A stretch of 64,000 nt of DNA from Aralia elata (lineage: Eukaryota; Streptophyta; Magnoliopsida; Apiales; Araliaceae), in the NCBI GenBank assembly GCA_034770075.1, contig CM068382.1:12529958-12593957 (forward strand), read 5' to 3'. The translations under genes and the position numbers were made by a program. Numbering within the stretch: the first letter of the stretch is position 1; each line of letters opens with the position of its first letter. This document shows positions 12,801-23,258 of this stretch, in pieces. Below the pieces are notes generated by a model. That model was not told where the DNA came from, made no database searches, and saw only the letters and a list, made by a program, of their open reading frames with translations.

Positions 12801-15256
12801 GTTATTTCATAAATGAAGTTGGCAGCCAATAACTTTTCAATCTCTTCATCTATCACCTTTTGTCGCTCGGGAGCTATATTACGCCTCTTCTGTTTAACGG
12901 GCTTGTGGCTGGGGTTGACACTTAATTTATGTTCGGCCACATCCCTATTTATTCCCGGCATGTCAGCTGGCGTCCATGCAAATATGTCTGAGTATTCTTT
13001 CACCAGCCCGATGAGTCTGGTTCTGACGCCCGCTTCCAAACCGGCACCAATCTGTATTGTCTTAGTGTTATCCTCCTGAAGCAATGGAATCTCTTCGGTT
13101 TCTTCAGCAGGCGTAGCTATCGGCTCAGAGCCTCCTTCTGTAAAAGGTTCTAGCTCAATCTTCATCGTAGTTTTTTGCTTACTCACCCCCACAGAAGTCG
13201 CCTGGATAGTCTGGAGGTAGCATCTTCTGGACAAATCCTGATCACCAACCACTTCACCAATCCCATTCTCGGTTGGAAATTTCATCTTCAGATGCGAAAT
13301 TGAGGTGACTGCCTTTAGAGCTGCCAAAGTTGTTCTCCCGAGGATGGCATTGTAGCTGTTTTCCACCTGGACCACATAAAACCTGATCATGATAGAAGCC
13401 TGCTTGGGTGTCGTGCCGAAGATCGCTGGTAACTCTATCGTCCCTGCTATTCGGACTGGGTTGTTCCCGAAGCCATATAGCGGGGACTCATTGCAGATCT
13501 CCAGCTTCCTTCCCCCTAGATCCAGCCGATTGTAGGCATGGCTGTAGAGTACATCCACCGAACTTCCGTTATCCACCTGCATGCGTTTCAGATCCATAGT
13601 TCCAACCTGAGCTGTGATGACCAATGCGTCTTGGTGTGGCATGACTATTCCCGGAGGGTAATCATCATCAGAGAAAGTGATGGGCTCGGTCGGAGAAGTC
13701 TTAGGTTGCCCAGACAATTGATGGACCTCTCTAGCGAAGGCCTTCCTCTTCCGATTAGACAGAGCTGATATTGGGCCTCCAGAGATTACATCGACAACTC
13801 CTCTTGCCACTCCCGATGATGGAGGTGGTGGCGCTATCCGATCAAAAGGACTCGGTTTGTATTGATCTGCCACATAGCAATCCAGGTTACCCCTCCGGAC
13901 TTGCCTTTCTAGAAAATCCTTCAACTGATAACAATCTTCAGTGTCATGTCCCTTGGCTTCATGGTAGTCACAATATTTGTCCCCATTCTTTTGTCTGGCG
14001 AAGACTCTGATCCTCGGGGGCTTTTCATAGAAAGGCTGGTCCTTGATTTCCTTGATGATAACAGCTCTACTCAAGGTTAAGGGAGTGTAGTCCTTATCGT
14101 TATCCCTATTACCTCGGTCTGTCGAACCATTATTCTTCTTTTGCCGATTATCTTGGGAATCTTTCTTGTTGTTCCCCTTGCCATTATTGTTGTACTTCTT
14201 ATCGGCGTCGTCTCCTCGGGGGTCTCTCTGGTGAAAATCACCTGTATTTTTCGAGGTGCCCCGAAGGTTAGCGAGCGCCTCTTCCAACTCAACGAACTTA
14301 TCGACTTTGTCATATGCTTCCGGCAAAGATTCGGGTGCCTTTGAGATGATATCCTCGATCAACCTGCTGGACTTATCCACGTTCAATCCCATGGTCAAAA
14401 AGTGGATCACCTGCTTCGGATCTATGTCGTTGATCTCAGATACAGCCTCCCGAAATCTCTTTATATACTGCCGAAGCGTCTCATTCGGTCTCTATTTGAC
14501 CTGCATCAGGGATGTGATCATCTTGGCCCGCCTCTTGTTGCTGCCGAAGCGGGTGTGGAACTGTTGTTGCAGATCATCCCATGAGTGCACGGATGCTGAT
14601 GGTAGGGAGACAACCCACTCCCGAGCAGTCTTCTTCAGGGTAGATAAGAATAAATGGCACATGGCCGCTTCATCATGACCATGAAAGAGCATGGCCTGCT
14701 CGAAAGTGAATGTATGATCATGGGGGTCTCCCGTTCCATCGTACATCTCCAGATTTGAGGGGACCTTGTTCTTTCTATCGATCTTCGCGTTGGCCAAGTC
14801 TCGGGTGAAAGGGGTGGCCCGAGGCTTCTTGGTCCCTGACGGTTGTTCCACAGCCCTTCGGGGGAATGACTCCCCAGTATGACTTTTTTCAGGGCTTCGC
14901 CGAGGACCCTCGCGATGATCTCGCCCAGATGGTGACCGGGCTCTCTTTCTCAAGTCCCTCGTAAAGATGGATTCAGACTGGGCCTGGTTGTTATCTCGAT
15001 GCCGCCTTTGGGGTCGGTCATCTCTTCGTCGGCGGGGGGCGGAGCGGGAGGCCGAGCCTCTCTCGCTCAGCAACTGTTGCCCAGCTTCGTTCAGTTCCAT
15101 GTACTGCCTGTCAAGCTCTTCTTGCTGGATGTCCAGAGCTTTCTTTCGATCAAGGATCTGCTGAAGGCGTTGTCCCCGTTCGACTGACGTCTCCCGATGT
15201 GGCCGAGATTGCACCGGTCCGTGTGAACCATGGTTGCTTCGCTGTGAATTTTCCAT
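9872..15256 (-). pseudogene. gag-pol polyprotein of the Tat element, seven in-frame stops
   Basis: A single minus-strand frame of about 1795 codons runs from ATG at 15256 to a TAA at 9872-9874. Seven internal stops interrupt it, at 14492, 12419, 12257, 12230, 11576, 10565 and 9977 (lowest base of each), but there is no frameshift. Domains in order: Arg-rich N-terminus and Gag core (YDGTGDPHDHTFTFEQAM); a Cys/His segment (CDYHEAKGHDTEDC); aspartic protease (VDNGSSVDVLY); reverse transcriptase (LNKACP and the catalytic YVDD near 12440); first RNase H; second RNase H-like domain (FVDGSS, AEYEALIAGL); integrase zinc-binding region (HKCQ) and catalytic core (WGIDLLGP, VSDNGLQF). The protein cannot be made in full from this copy unless stops are read through. 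The breaks look like base substitutions only. Confidence 0.9.
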
Positions 15257-15300
15257 GTGGATTTATTTTGATCACGAAAGCAATTTACTACTAAAAGGCC

Positions 15301-15316
15301 CTCCTTCTAGCGCCAA
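15301..15316 (-). other. Primer-binding site of the Tat-lineage element
   Basis: Immediately inside the 5' LTR the minus strand reads TTGGCGCTAGAAGGAG. The TGG start fits pairing with the CCA end of a tRNA. I do not assign the tRNA; it is not the initiator-Met type. Confidence 0.7.
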
Positions 15317-15763
15317 TGTTAACGCTTGATTTTGTCCGCGCGTCCAATCCACTCTCCGCGCGTGTACCTGCACAAAAGTCTCAACGGCTTGGGCCGTATG
15401 GAGACTCCTCGGGTGTAAGAGTAAGTAACAAACTCAAGGTGCACTAACAATGGAGGTCAAATATTTAGTAGGGTAAATAATGTCATACCTTGTATTCATT
15501 GTTACTTGGATATTTATAAGGATTCACTTGGCTACTTTATACTCCTATTAGGAGTGTTCTGCCCAGAATCCTTATTAGACCCGGATTCAACTACCTTGAT
15601 CCGATAGAAGTATAATCCAGTAAGGAACCACAAGGGCTCAAAATACTGGTCCAAGCCTTTTCGGACTAGAGAGTCCTCACACAATCAGCTAGGTGTAATT
15701 GGCCTTTGGGCCGAGCCCAACATAAGGAGTCCAATCCAACCTGCTAGGATTTATATCCGAACA
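15317..15763 (-). repeat. 5' LTR of the Tat-lineage element
   Basis: This 447-bp LTR is the partner of the one at the left end. It starts TGTTAACGC and ends ATATCCGAACA on the plus strand, and is followed by target duplication AACAT. In element orientation it carries the promoter for gag-pol. Confidence 0.93.
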
Positions 15764-15910
15764 AACATCTCAGTACTTAACATGTAAGGTCATTCTTAGC
15801 CAGCATTCACCTTGCTATTATGCTATAACTATTATTGAATTAATTATTATTATTGTTATTTGTATTAATAAAATTATTGAATCAATTATTATTATTGTTT
15901 TATTTTGCAG

Positions 15911-16002
15911 CGTATAGAAAGAAGCTATGGGCCTATGGCAGGTCATACACGGAGTTTCTGACGGCTACAATTCCGACAGCTACAATTAACAATCTAATAC
16001 TG
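15911..16002 (+). other. Exon-like segment in the right arm of CACTA 1
   Basis: A 92-bp segment is framed by a pyrimidine-rich TTTTATTTTGCAG acceptor and a CTG/GTAAGT donor. One frame is open throughout (contains LWAYGRSYTEFLTATIPTAT). It lies beyond the Tat insertion, in the remaining right arm of CACTA 1. It may belong to the same captured gene as the exons at 4953-5651 or to the element's own transcript; I cannot tell. The rest of 15769-16094 is AT-rich. Confidence 0.3.
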
Positions 16003-16173
16003 GTAAGTTTTTAATAGTTTATATTTCCATCTTGTCCGTTAGGCATTGGTGGATCATCTTTCTTATCATTTTAATTAACTGAGGTTGCGCTTTAAGCTTT
16101 ATTAATGAATAATTATAACTTTAAATTTTAAAAGTTACAAATAATTTAAACTAAAATGAGTCGGTTAGAAAAT

Positions 16174-16542
16174 TGACACCGGGTGATGAAAAGAAAAAAG
16201 GAAACACAAGAGAACACTAGGGATAAAACATTCACACTCGATGGAAATTCACCAAAAAGATAGAGCAAAAACAAACAAGAACACTTTATTTGTATAAAAA
16301 TCTCAAAATAACTCAATCTGCATTGAACTTCACAAACCTAGTCCTTGTATAGATGTCATGGAACATCCCTCCAGCCCTAGGTACATGAATTATAATAAAT
16401 AAACTACTTAATAACATTAATTTAGGGAGGAAGATTATGAGACACAAAAGACCAAATACAATGAAAGACCAAATACAATGAAAAAGACCAAATACAATGA
16501 AAGACTAAGTGCAATGAAAAGCATAATTATGCATTGGTATCA
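16174..16542 (-). repeat. 3' LTR of the chromovirus-like element
   Basis: The LTR runs from TGACACCGGGTG to GCATTGGTATCA. Near its right end it has three copies of a roughly 19-bp motif (GACCAAATACAATGAAA); the other LTR has two. The minus strand just inside its inner edge (16543-16557) reads AAATGGGGGAGAA, a polypurine tract. Confidence 0.85.
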
Positions 16543-16559
16543 TTCTCCCCCATTTGAAA

Positions 16560-17670
16560 AGAATTCGCCCCCCGAATCTTGATTGTCTTCTTCAAGATAA
16601 GGAGAAAGATCCGCAACATTGAAAGTTACCAAAACATCATATTCTTCGGGCAGCTCCAATTTGTACTCGATCCGTTGAAGAATTTTGAAAGGACCAGCAG
16701 CCCTGGGCTTGAGTTTTCCATGACGCCTTTGAGAGAATCATTATTTAAGGAGATGAATCCATACCAAGTCACCTTCCTTGAATGCAACGGGTTTTCGATG
16801 TGTATTCGCCTGATTTTGGTATTTTTCATTTTGCTTGATAATGCGATCATGGACTTGCTCATGCAACTTCTTGATGTGCTTGGCTTGTTCTTCAGCATCT
16901 CCATTAAAGTGATGAGAAATAGGAAGGGGAGCCAAGTCTAAAGGACTAATAGGATTTCTCCCATAAATTACTTCAAAAGGGCTAATTCTGGTAATTTGGT
17001 TTGATGATCGATTATAAGCAAACTCGGCTTGAGCCAAAACAAGATTCCACTTTTGAATATTGCTGCCTACTAAGCTTCTCAAAAGGTTTCCCAAGCTCCG
17101 ATTAACCACTTCGGTATGGCCATCCGTTTGTGGATGATGGGAAGAGCTAAATTGCAACTTTATTCTAAGCTTTCTCCAAAGAGTACGCCAAAAATATCTC
17201 ACAAACTTCGAATCTCGATCCGAAGTTATTGTTTTTAGAACTCCATAAAGTTTAACAATCTCTCGAAAATATAAATCAGCCATATGAGAAGCATCCAAAG
17301 TCTTGCTACATGGTACGAAATGCGCCATTTTGGAGAACCGGTCCACAACCACCATGATAGAGTCTTTGTTTCTTTAAGTTCGGGGTAAACCCACCACAAA
17401 GTCTAGGCTTACATCTTCCCAATGAGCTATTGGAACTGGTAAAGGCATGTATAAATCGGTGTTTTGAGCATAACCTTTAGCGATATAACAAGTTTTACAC
17501 CTTTCAATATGCCGCATAACGTCCTTTTCAAGTTTAGGCCAATATAAATTTTTCTTAACAAGAGAAAAAGTTTTCTCTTTCCCAAAATATCCAACAAGTC
17601 CTCCACCATGAGCTTCAATAATTATGGTTTCTCTTAAAGAACATTCAGGAATACATAATCGATTCTTCAT
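16560..17670 (-). pseudogene. Integrase region of the chromovirus-like element
   Basis: The zinc-binding H2C2 part is at 17374-17670 (HIERCKTCYIAK). The catalytic core is at 16741-17355 (VVVDRFSKMAHFVP, ITSDRDSKF, HHPQTDGHTEVVNRSL). A stop at 16741 and a frameshift separate this from the C-terminal part (RAAGPFKILQRIEYKLELP, then FNVADLSPYLEEDN), which runs almost into the polypurine tract. Another stop and frame change lie between 17355 and 17374. The D and D residues of the catalytic triad are visible, but the frame is broken. Confidence 0.8.
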
Positions 17671-17916
17671 GAAGAGAAACTCATCTTAAATTAAAAAGTT
17701 TTGATACGGGCCTTTTAAGCATTCTTCCCAAATCTTCCCAAAGAAAGGATCATCCTTATAAAGTTCTTTAAGGACTTCAAAGCCTAAGACTTTTACTTGC
17801 ATTGTGGTTAATAAAGAGTGATTTCGACTTAAAGCATCTGCTACTTTGTTGAGTTCTCCCGATTTATGCTTGACAACAAAATTAAAGGCTTGAAGATACT
17901 TAACCCACTTTGCATG

Positions 17917-19380
17917 TCACATGTTGAGCTTGTGTTGACCATTTATATACCTTAATGTTTCATGATTCGAAAAGCGAATAAACTCTTTGGACACAAGATA
18001 AGGTCGCCAATGCTCTAAGGCTCTAACAATGGCATAGAACTCCTTGTCATGAGTAGAGTACTTTATACGGGATTTATTCAACTTTTCACTAAAAAAGGCA
18101 ATCGACTTCCTTTCTTGGCTAAGGACCGCACTAATACCCACATTTGAAGTATCATAATCAATTTCAAAAAAAAATTCAAAATCTGGGAATGTGAGAATAG
18201 GAGCCTCCGTTACCTTCTTTTTTAAGAGCTCAAAACTTTTTTGTGCCACTTGAGACCATTTGAAAGTTCCTCTCTTTAAGCATATATTCGGTGATAGGAG
18301 AAATAATAGTGCTAAAATCCTTAATAAACCGCCGATAGAAAGAGGCAAACCTATGAAAGTTTCGAATATCATAAAGGGAGGTAGGAATAGGCCAACTAAT
18401 AATAGCTTTGGCCTTACTTGGATCCATTTTTATTGCCTTCGCCAGAGACAACATAACCCAAAAAGATAAGGTTATTTGTCAAGAAATGACATTTCTTTAA
18501 GTTAGCATACAACTTTTGCTCCCTTAGCACATTAAAAACTTGCTGAATATGTTTCAAGTGTTGATTTTGATTTTTGCTATAAACAAGAATGTCATTAAAG
18601 TAAGTCACAACAAATTTACCAATAAATGGCTTGATGATGTGATTCATAAGTTTCATAAAAGTACTAGGAGCATTAGAAAGTCTAAACGACATCAATTTTC
18701 GTCACATAATAGTTCTATTACGCGGTCCGACTGGGAAGGGGTAGGTTCTGGGGTGAGATGGCCCTGCATCAATTCTCGAAAAAGACATAGAACAGAGTCT
18801 TTAACTGTAGTATACCTCTCGATCTGCAGTTCTGTTTGCCGTACTTTTATTCCTTTGGGCTTTTTGTTAATAGGAGCATCACTGGTTCTTGCAAGCACCT
18901 TTTGTCTGCAACCTTGTTTGTCCCCCTGGTATCTCGCGTTTCCAAAAGAACTATTCTTATTAAAAAAACAAACAAACCATATATATAATACCTAGAAGAA
19001 GTGGTATAAAAAAAGGTTGGAACAACAACAACTATTAACATTTTCTATTTCCTATTCACTCATGATCGGGTCGACTCAAATACTCCATGTTTTATCTTAA
19101 AAGTAGTTTTCCATTCATCGCCCGCCGTCATACGAATTTGTTGATAACCACTTCGGAGATCAACTTTAGAGAAGATCGAGGCACCATAGAGTTGATCAAG
19201 CAAATCGTCAAGGTGAGGAATATATACAAAATCGGTACTTGATGGTTATCTTGTTCACGACTCTACTATCAACACACATATGCCAAGAGCCATCTTTCTT
19301 TGGAACTAAGAGTGTAGGAACAACACAAGGACTCATACTTTCCCATATCAATCCTTTGGTTAATAACTCATCAACTTACC
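17917..19380 (-). pseudogene. Reverse transcriptase-RNase H region, split by an insert
   Basis: RNase H lies at 17917-18372 (EIDYDTSNVGISAVLSQ). Reverse transcriptase is in two parts. The 3' part is at 18414-18695, and its catalytic box reads YFNDILVYS, an Asn where the first catalytic Asp is expected. The 5' part is at about 19070-19380 (WHMCVDS, DLRSGYQQIRMT). About 370 bp of unrelated sequence separates them. Between RNase H and integrase (17671-17916) the frame is heavily broken. Non-functional. Confidence 0.8.
18692..19070 (-). pseudogene. Exon-plus-intron-like fragment inserted in the reverse transcriptase
   Basis: The reverse-transcriptase frame breaks near 19070 and resumes near 18695; the sequence between is foreign to it. 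On the minus strand it looks like the end of an intron (a T-rich tract with TTTTTTTAATAAG around 18950-18975), followed by an open segment containing KVLARTSDAPINKKPKGIKV and LCLFRELMQGHLTPEP. It is more GC-balanced than its surroundings. I do not recognise the protein. I see no clear target duplication or terminal repeats, so how it arrived is unknown. Confidence 0.4.
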
Positions 19381-20350
19381 TTTGAAGTTCTTCATGTTCT
19401 TTAGGATTTATGCGATAAACTGCCTTGTTTGGAAGCATAGCACCTGAAACAAAATCAATGCAATGTTGAATGTCCCTTATAAGAGGAAGGTTAGGTGGAA
19501 TTTCTTCGAGGACAACATCGTGAAATTCTTGTAAGAGCAACTCCATTATTAGTGGGACATCTTGTCTTGCTTCATTTTCTTCCATTACTACGAGCACAAA
19601 AGTCTCATCTCCCTCTACTAAAGCTTTATCAATTTCAACTTTTGAAATCAAATGATTTTCATTAGCCTTTGAAACTTTAGTGGTACTTTTAAACTTCAAA
19701 GGGCCTAATGTTATTTTATCGCCATCTTTGTGAAAAGTGTATGTATTTTTGAAACCATCATGAATAACTTTTCGATCATATTGCCAAGGTCTTTCAAGAA
19801 TCAAATGACAAGCATCCATGGGAACATCACATCATATTTCATCTTTATAACTTTTACCAATAGAAAATTATACCAAACATCTTTTATTTAATTGTACCTC
19901 ATTTCCCTTGCGAAGCCAAGAAAGCTTATAAGGTTGTGGATGCCCCTTCGTCTTTAAATGAAGCTTCTCCACCATTTTTGTAGCCACCACATTCTCACAA
20001 ATTCCACCATCAATGATAACATCACACACCTTGCTAGAGAAGTGCAACGAGTGTGAAAAATGTTGTTTTGAAGCCAATTATCTTCCTCCAAATGGATTGC
20101 ATTCAAGCTGGGACGAATGACTAGTGATTCACCTTGGTCTCTGTAAGTGACATCATCTTCGTTCCCTTCATTAGAAAGTGATTCTTCATCAACTTCCTCA
20201 TTGGCCTCTTCTTCAACTAGTGAGACGATTTTGCGATTAGGACACTCGGAAGCAATATGAGATGCTCATACCAAATTGAGGCATGCTTTTTCAGTTTAAT
20301 GGCAACAAGCTTTACCTTACGATCATCAGTCACATTTTTGTAATCGAAAA
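19376..20350 (-). pseudogene. Gag C-terminal and protease region of the chromovirus-like element
   Basis: At 19868-20077 an aspartic-protease-like frame shows DVIIDGGICENVV. At 19376-19819 follows the usual post-protease segment (DACHLILERPWQYD). Upstream, about 20100-20350, are a partial CCHC zinc knuckle (IASECPNRK) and gag sequence, broken by stops. The gag frame is cut by the solo LTR at 20356/20357. Confidence 0.7.
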
Positions 20351-20356
20351 TACGCT

Positions 20357-22346
20357 TGATGAGTCGATTTTATACCAATAAATTGAGTATTTTTAACTTG
20401 ATGATTTGTGAGTTTTTGAGTAATTTATATTCCTTTTTATATGTTTTTATCTTATTGGTATAGAATGCGTCTTTGTATCACTTTTATGTGTTTTTACTTT
20501 GTTTTATAGGAAAAAGAAATAAAAGGGTACTTGGATCAATGCACAAAATTTATCATTAACATAGCAGCCTCTTGGAGCTCAATTTAGTCTTTGATTCATC
20601 TTGTATCTCTCAATGCTCAAATAAGGAAAGTTGTAGATCTATTTCTTAGCTTTTCAGAATATCTTAAAACGCCTAAATCAGAGCTCGGATGAGAGAGTTA
20701 CGACCAATTTTCCAACATACATCGAAGCTAAATATTCTAGGAAATTGCTCGGTTGGACAGATTGACCTCTGGAGCTTCGTTTGCGATTTGAATGGTGTTA
20801 GAGTTTCCAAATGAGAATATGGTCTTCTTGAAGTTTTTAGTGGACTTCTCAAGCTTTCCGGAATGGTATGGTGAGCAAAAATTCGAGTTCATTTGGACCT
20901 CCAAATACTGTGACAAAGTGAACTGGTCTGAATCCCGCCAGGACTAGATTCTTGTTCGGACCAGTTAGAGTATTTGGGTCATAACTTGAGCTTCCCAACT
21001 CAAATCAGGTGATTCAAAAGCCCAAATTTATTAGAAACTCCAGGGCTACAACTTGTATTCTTTGCCCAAGTCCAAAGTCGATGGTTTGCGGATTCCAAAT
21101 TGGCTTACAAGTTGCTGATCAGTTTAGTTATCAAATTTGGACTTTTAGCACATTACTTGTGCACGTTTTTGGGTGGGTTCTTCCTTGATTGGCTAATGCA
21201 CATGAGTAAATTGGGTGTTTGATCTTGACTTATGATGATAGGTTAGCACATCATGAGTTCCTATAAATACCAAGTGAAGCTAGGCTTGTACACACCAATT
21301 TACACACTAATTCACCACCAATTCATACACCAATTTCTTGTATCCATTCTCCACATTAGTTTGTTAGTATAGGAGTAGGGAGAGGAAGTAGACCTCCGGG
21401 GGGAGGCTACTCTCCTCTCCATTTTTATAGTTCAAGAGCAAACAAGAGATCAACACGTATGGAAGCCTAGAATCAAAGGCGAAAGCTTAGAGATTGAAGA
21501 TTGTGATATGAAGTGACAACCGGATATCAAAACATAGTTTTTTTTCTCTAAACTCTTCCTTTATTTTTGTATTCTATTATTGTTGAATATTTTGTAAATT
21601 ATATTTTGCATATTTGCTATGAACTCTTCTCATTTCTTTTATTTAGTTCTAAAGGGATGTTCAACTTTATTTACACTATTCATTACTTCTTATATGAAGT
21701 TCATTCTTGATAATCCGTTTTAACTGTTGAATATTATTTGGCTTAACTAATTTAGTTTCTGCAGGATTAAATTGGTTAACTGATATCATCTGCTAGATCA
21801 AGGGATATTATTACATGTAATTAATATTGTTTCTAATCATTAGTAGCAATTAGTGATACATGATTGTGGTCAAGCTTTTGAGTATTGCTATGATTATTGG
21901 AAGACAGGTTAAATAATTCGAGTTTGTGTGATTATTGCTTGGAATAGTCTAATTCCCTAGATCTTAATGCTACTGTTAAATTAAATCTAGAGAGCTTGTT
22001 CTAGTTTGTATAATAGTTAGAATCTTGTGAAGAACTTGTTTCATTGAGTGATAATTAAGGGGAGTTTCGGGTAGCAGAGCTTGTTGTTACCTAGGGTTAT
22101 TAATTTCATTGAAGGATAAATATTGCTATGATAAGGTGATATTGAACGGAAGAACTAAAGTCTTTATTTTATTCTTATTTTGTTTCAGTTAATTAGTTAA
22201 ATAAAATTCCAAACCCCCTCTCCTTTGGTTTACAAAGTATAAATTTAGACTAATCATTCTCTGTGGGATCGACTCTTACTTGCACTATTACATTAATATC
22301 TTTTGCAGTAAGGTTTTATTTTTTGGGTGCTTGCGACAACACACTA
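20357..22346 (+). mobile_element. Solo LTR (about 1990 bp), possibly Athila-like
   Basis: The 5-bp sequence ACGCT occurs on both sides (20352-20356 and 22347-22351). Removing the insert and one copy rejoins the gag frame (from AATTGGCTCAATACCG on one side to TTCGATTACAAAAATG on the other). The insert starts TGATGAGTCG and ends ACAACACACTA; TA in place of the usual CA end is unusual. A CCTATAAATACC core promoter at about 21260 and a TGTGGGATCGACTC phrase near the end suggest plus orientation. The lineage is uncertain. No coding sequence is seen. Confidence 0.75.
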
Positions 22347-22727
22347 ACGCTCTACGGTATTGAGCCAATTAATGAAATCATCCCTATTGGTTCTTCCTTC
22401 AAATTCTAGAATTTCAACCTTAATGTTATCATCACGTTGATAATTTTGATATTTTCGAGGCCGATGGGGGTAGAAGATCCTTTTCATCTAATGCTTGGGC
22501 ACGAGCACGATGAAAAGGGCTAACATCTTCTTCTCCATTTGATAAGTCATCCTTCGACTCATGACGCGAATCATCATGTTTTGAATGTTCGAAGCATTGT
22601 AAACGCTCCTGGAGCTACTGCACTTGTCTTCTCAAATCATCTATTTCAATGTCATGAAGGTCTCATTCGCCTACCGGTGTTTCTTCAATGGTAGGATCGC
22701 GACGATAACGATTGGCCATCAAAACCA
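22347..22727 (-). pseudogene. 5' part of gag, chromovirus-like element
   Basis: On the minus strand a short frame beginning MANRYRRDPTIEETPVGE starts near 22718 and soon meets a stop. Further gag-like sequence continues to the solo LTR border at 22347. It starts just downstream of the primer-binding site, as expected for gag. Confidence 0.55.
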
Positions 22728-22728
22728 A

Positions 22729-22741
22729 GCTCATGATACCA
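22729..22741 (-). other. Primer-binding site, initiator-Met tRNA type
   Basis: The minus strand reads TGGTATCATGAGC, close to the usual plant retrotransposon site complementary to initiator tRNA-Met (it starts TGGTATCA). It lies 3 bases inside the LTR border. Confidence 0.75.
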
Positions 22742-23003
22742 AACTGACACCAGGTGATGAAAAGAGAGAAGGAAACACAAGAGAATACTCGGGATAAAAC
22801 ACTCACACTCAATAGAAATCTACCAACACTACAAGAAAAACCTTCAACAGCGACCAATATTTTCAGCGACCGCATTTCCGGTCACTAATTGGAGTAAATA
22901 GCGACCGCTAGTAGCGACCGGACCCAAATTTAGTCGCTAGGTAATATCAGCAACCGCCAGCGGTCGCTGATCGGTCGCTGATCTAATTAGCCGCCAAAAT
23001 TTT

Positions 23004-23258
23004 TTGGCGCAAAAGTTGGCGGGGAAGTTTATTGCGACCACTAACTATCCGCGACCGCACGCGGTCACTGATAAATCCACGTCATTAAAAAACAGCGACC
23101 TCTGGTGGTTGCTGATAGCGGTCGCTAATGAATTTTATTGTAATCAGATCCAGGCAGTCGTTCTAGCTGCAGACGAAGAAAAGAAAAGAACAGGGAAGAG
23201 AGGGAGAAGAGGAGAGGGAGAAGAGGGAGCCCCCGCCACGTCCGCCGCCGCCGACTAG
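23004..23258 (+). other. 5' leader region of CACTA 2 with purine-rich repeat
   Basis: The open frame here crosses subterminal repeats and a GAAGAA/GAGGGAGA-rich stretch, then ends near GCCGCCGCC. The same arrangement lies in CACTA 3 at about 38189-38428. It is probably the untranslated or first-exon leader of the element transcript, not a real protein. Confidence 0.35.

Larger units (their letters stand above)
6217..15763 (-). mobile_element. Nearly complete Tat-lineage Ty3/Gypsy LTR retrotransposon
   Basis: The element is 9547 bp and flanked by a perfect 5-bp duplication AACAT (6212-6216 and 15764-15768). Its two 447-bp LTRs start TGTTAACGC and end in ACA. I count 8 differences between the LTRs (7 transitions), about 98% identity, so insertion was recent relative to the rest of the nest. 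In minus-strand order it has 5' LTR, primer-binding site, gag-protease-RT-RNase H-integrase, a 3' region with an antisense spliced gene, polypurine tract and 3' LTR. The second RNase H-type domain after the first and the antisense gene near the 3' LTR are known hallmarks of the Tat clade. Lineage assignment is by these features, not by a tree. Confidence 0.92.
1521..16094 (+). mobile_element. CACTA (En/Spm-like) element 1, right terminus eroded, host of further insertions
   Basis: It begins CACTACAAGAATTTGAGCC at 1521, followed by repeated ACGGCG/GCGACT subterminal motifs (1545-1680), as in CACTA elements. The 3 bp AGC precede the left end (1518-1520) and recur at 16095-16097, where the flanking hAT-like element resumes. 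No GTAGTG terminus survives there, so the right border is inferred from the flanking alignment and not seen directly. The interior holds a TATG microsatellite, a hAT-like relic, exon-like segments and the Tat retrotransposon. I recognise no transposase. The stretch 1690-3580 shows no gene that I can support. Confidence 0.5.

Noticed and set aside
10705..14678. Several open frames of 60-140 codons on the plus strand and in other minus frames
   Set aside because: They are shadows of the Tat gag-pol frame, whose domains are recognisable; the shadows have no family motifs.
16579..16941. 120-codon plus-strand frame
   Set aside because: It is antisense to the integrase of the chromovirus-like element, with no domain of its own.
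22850..23110. CRISPR-like array of GCGACCG repeats
   Set aside because: The repeats are short, in both orientations and irregularly spaced, at the end of a CACTA element in a plant genome; they are subterminal repeats.
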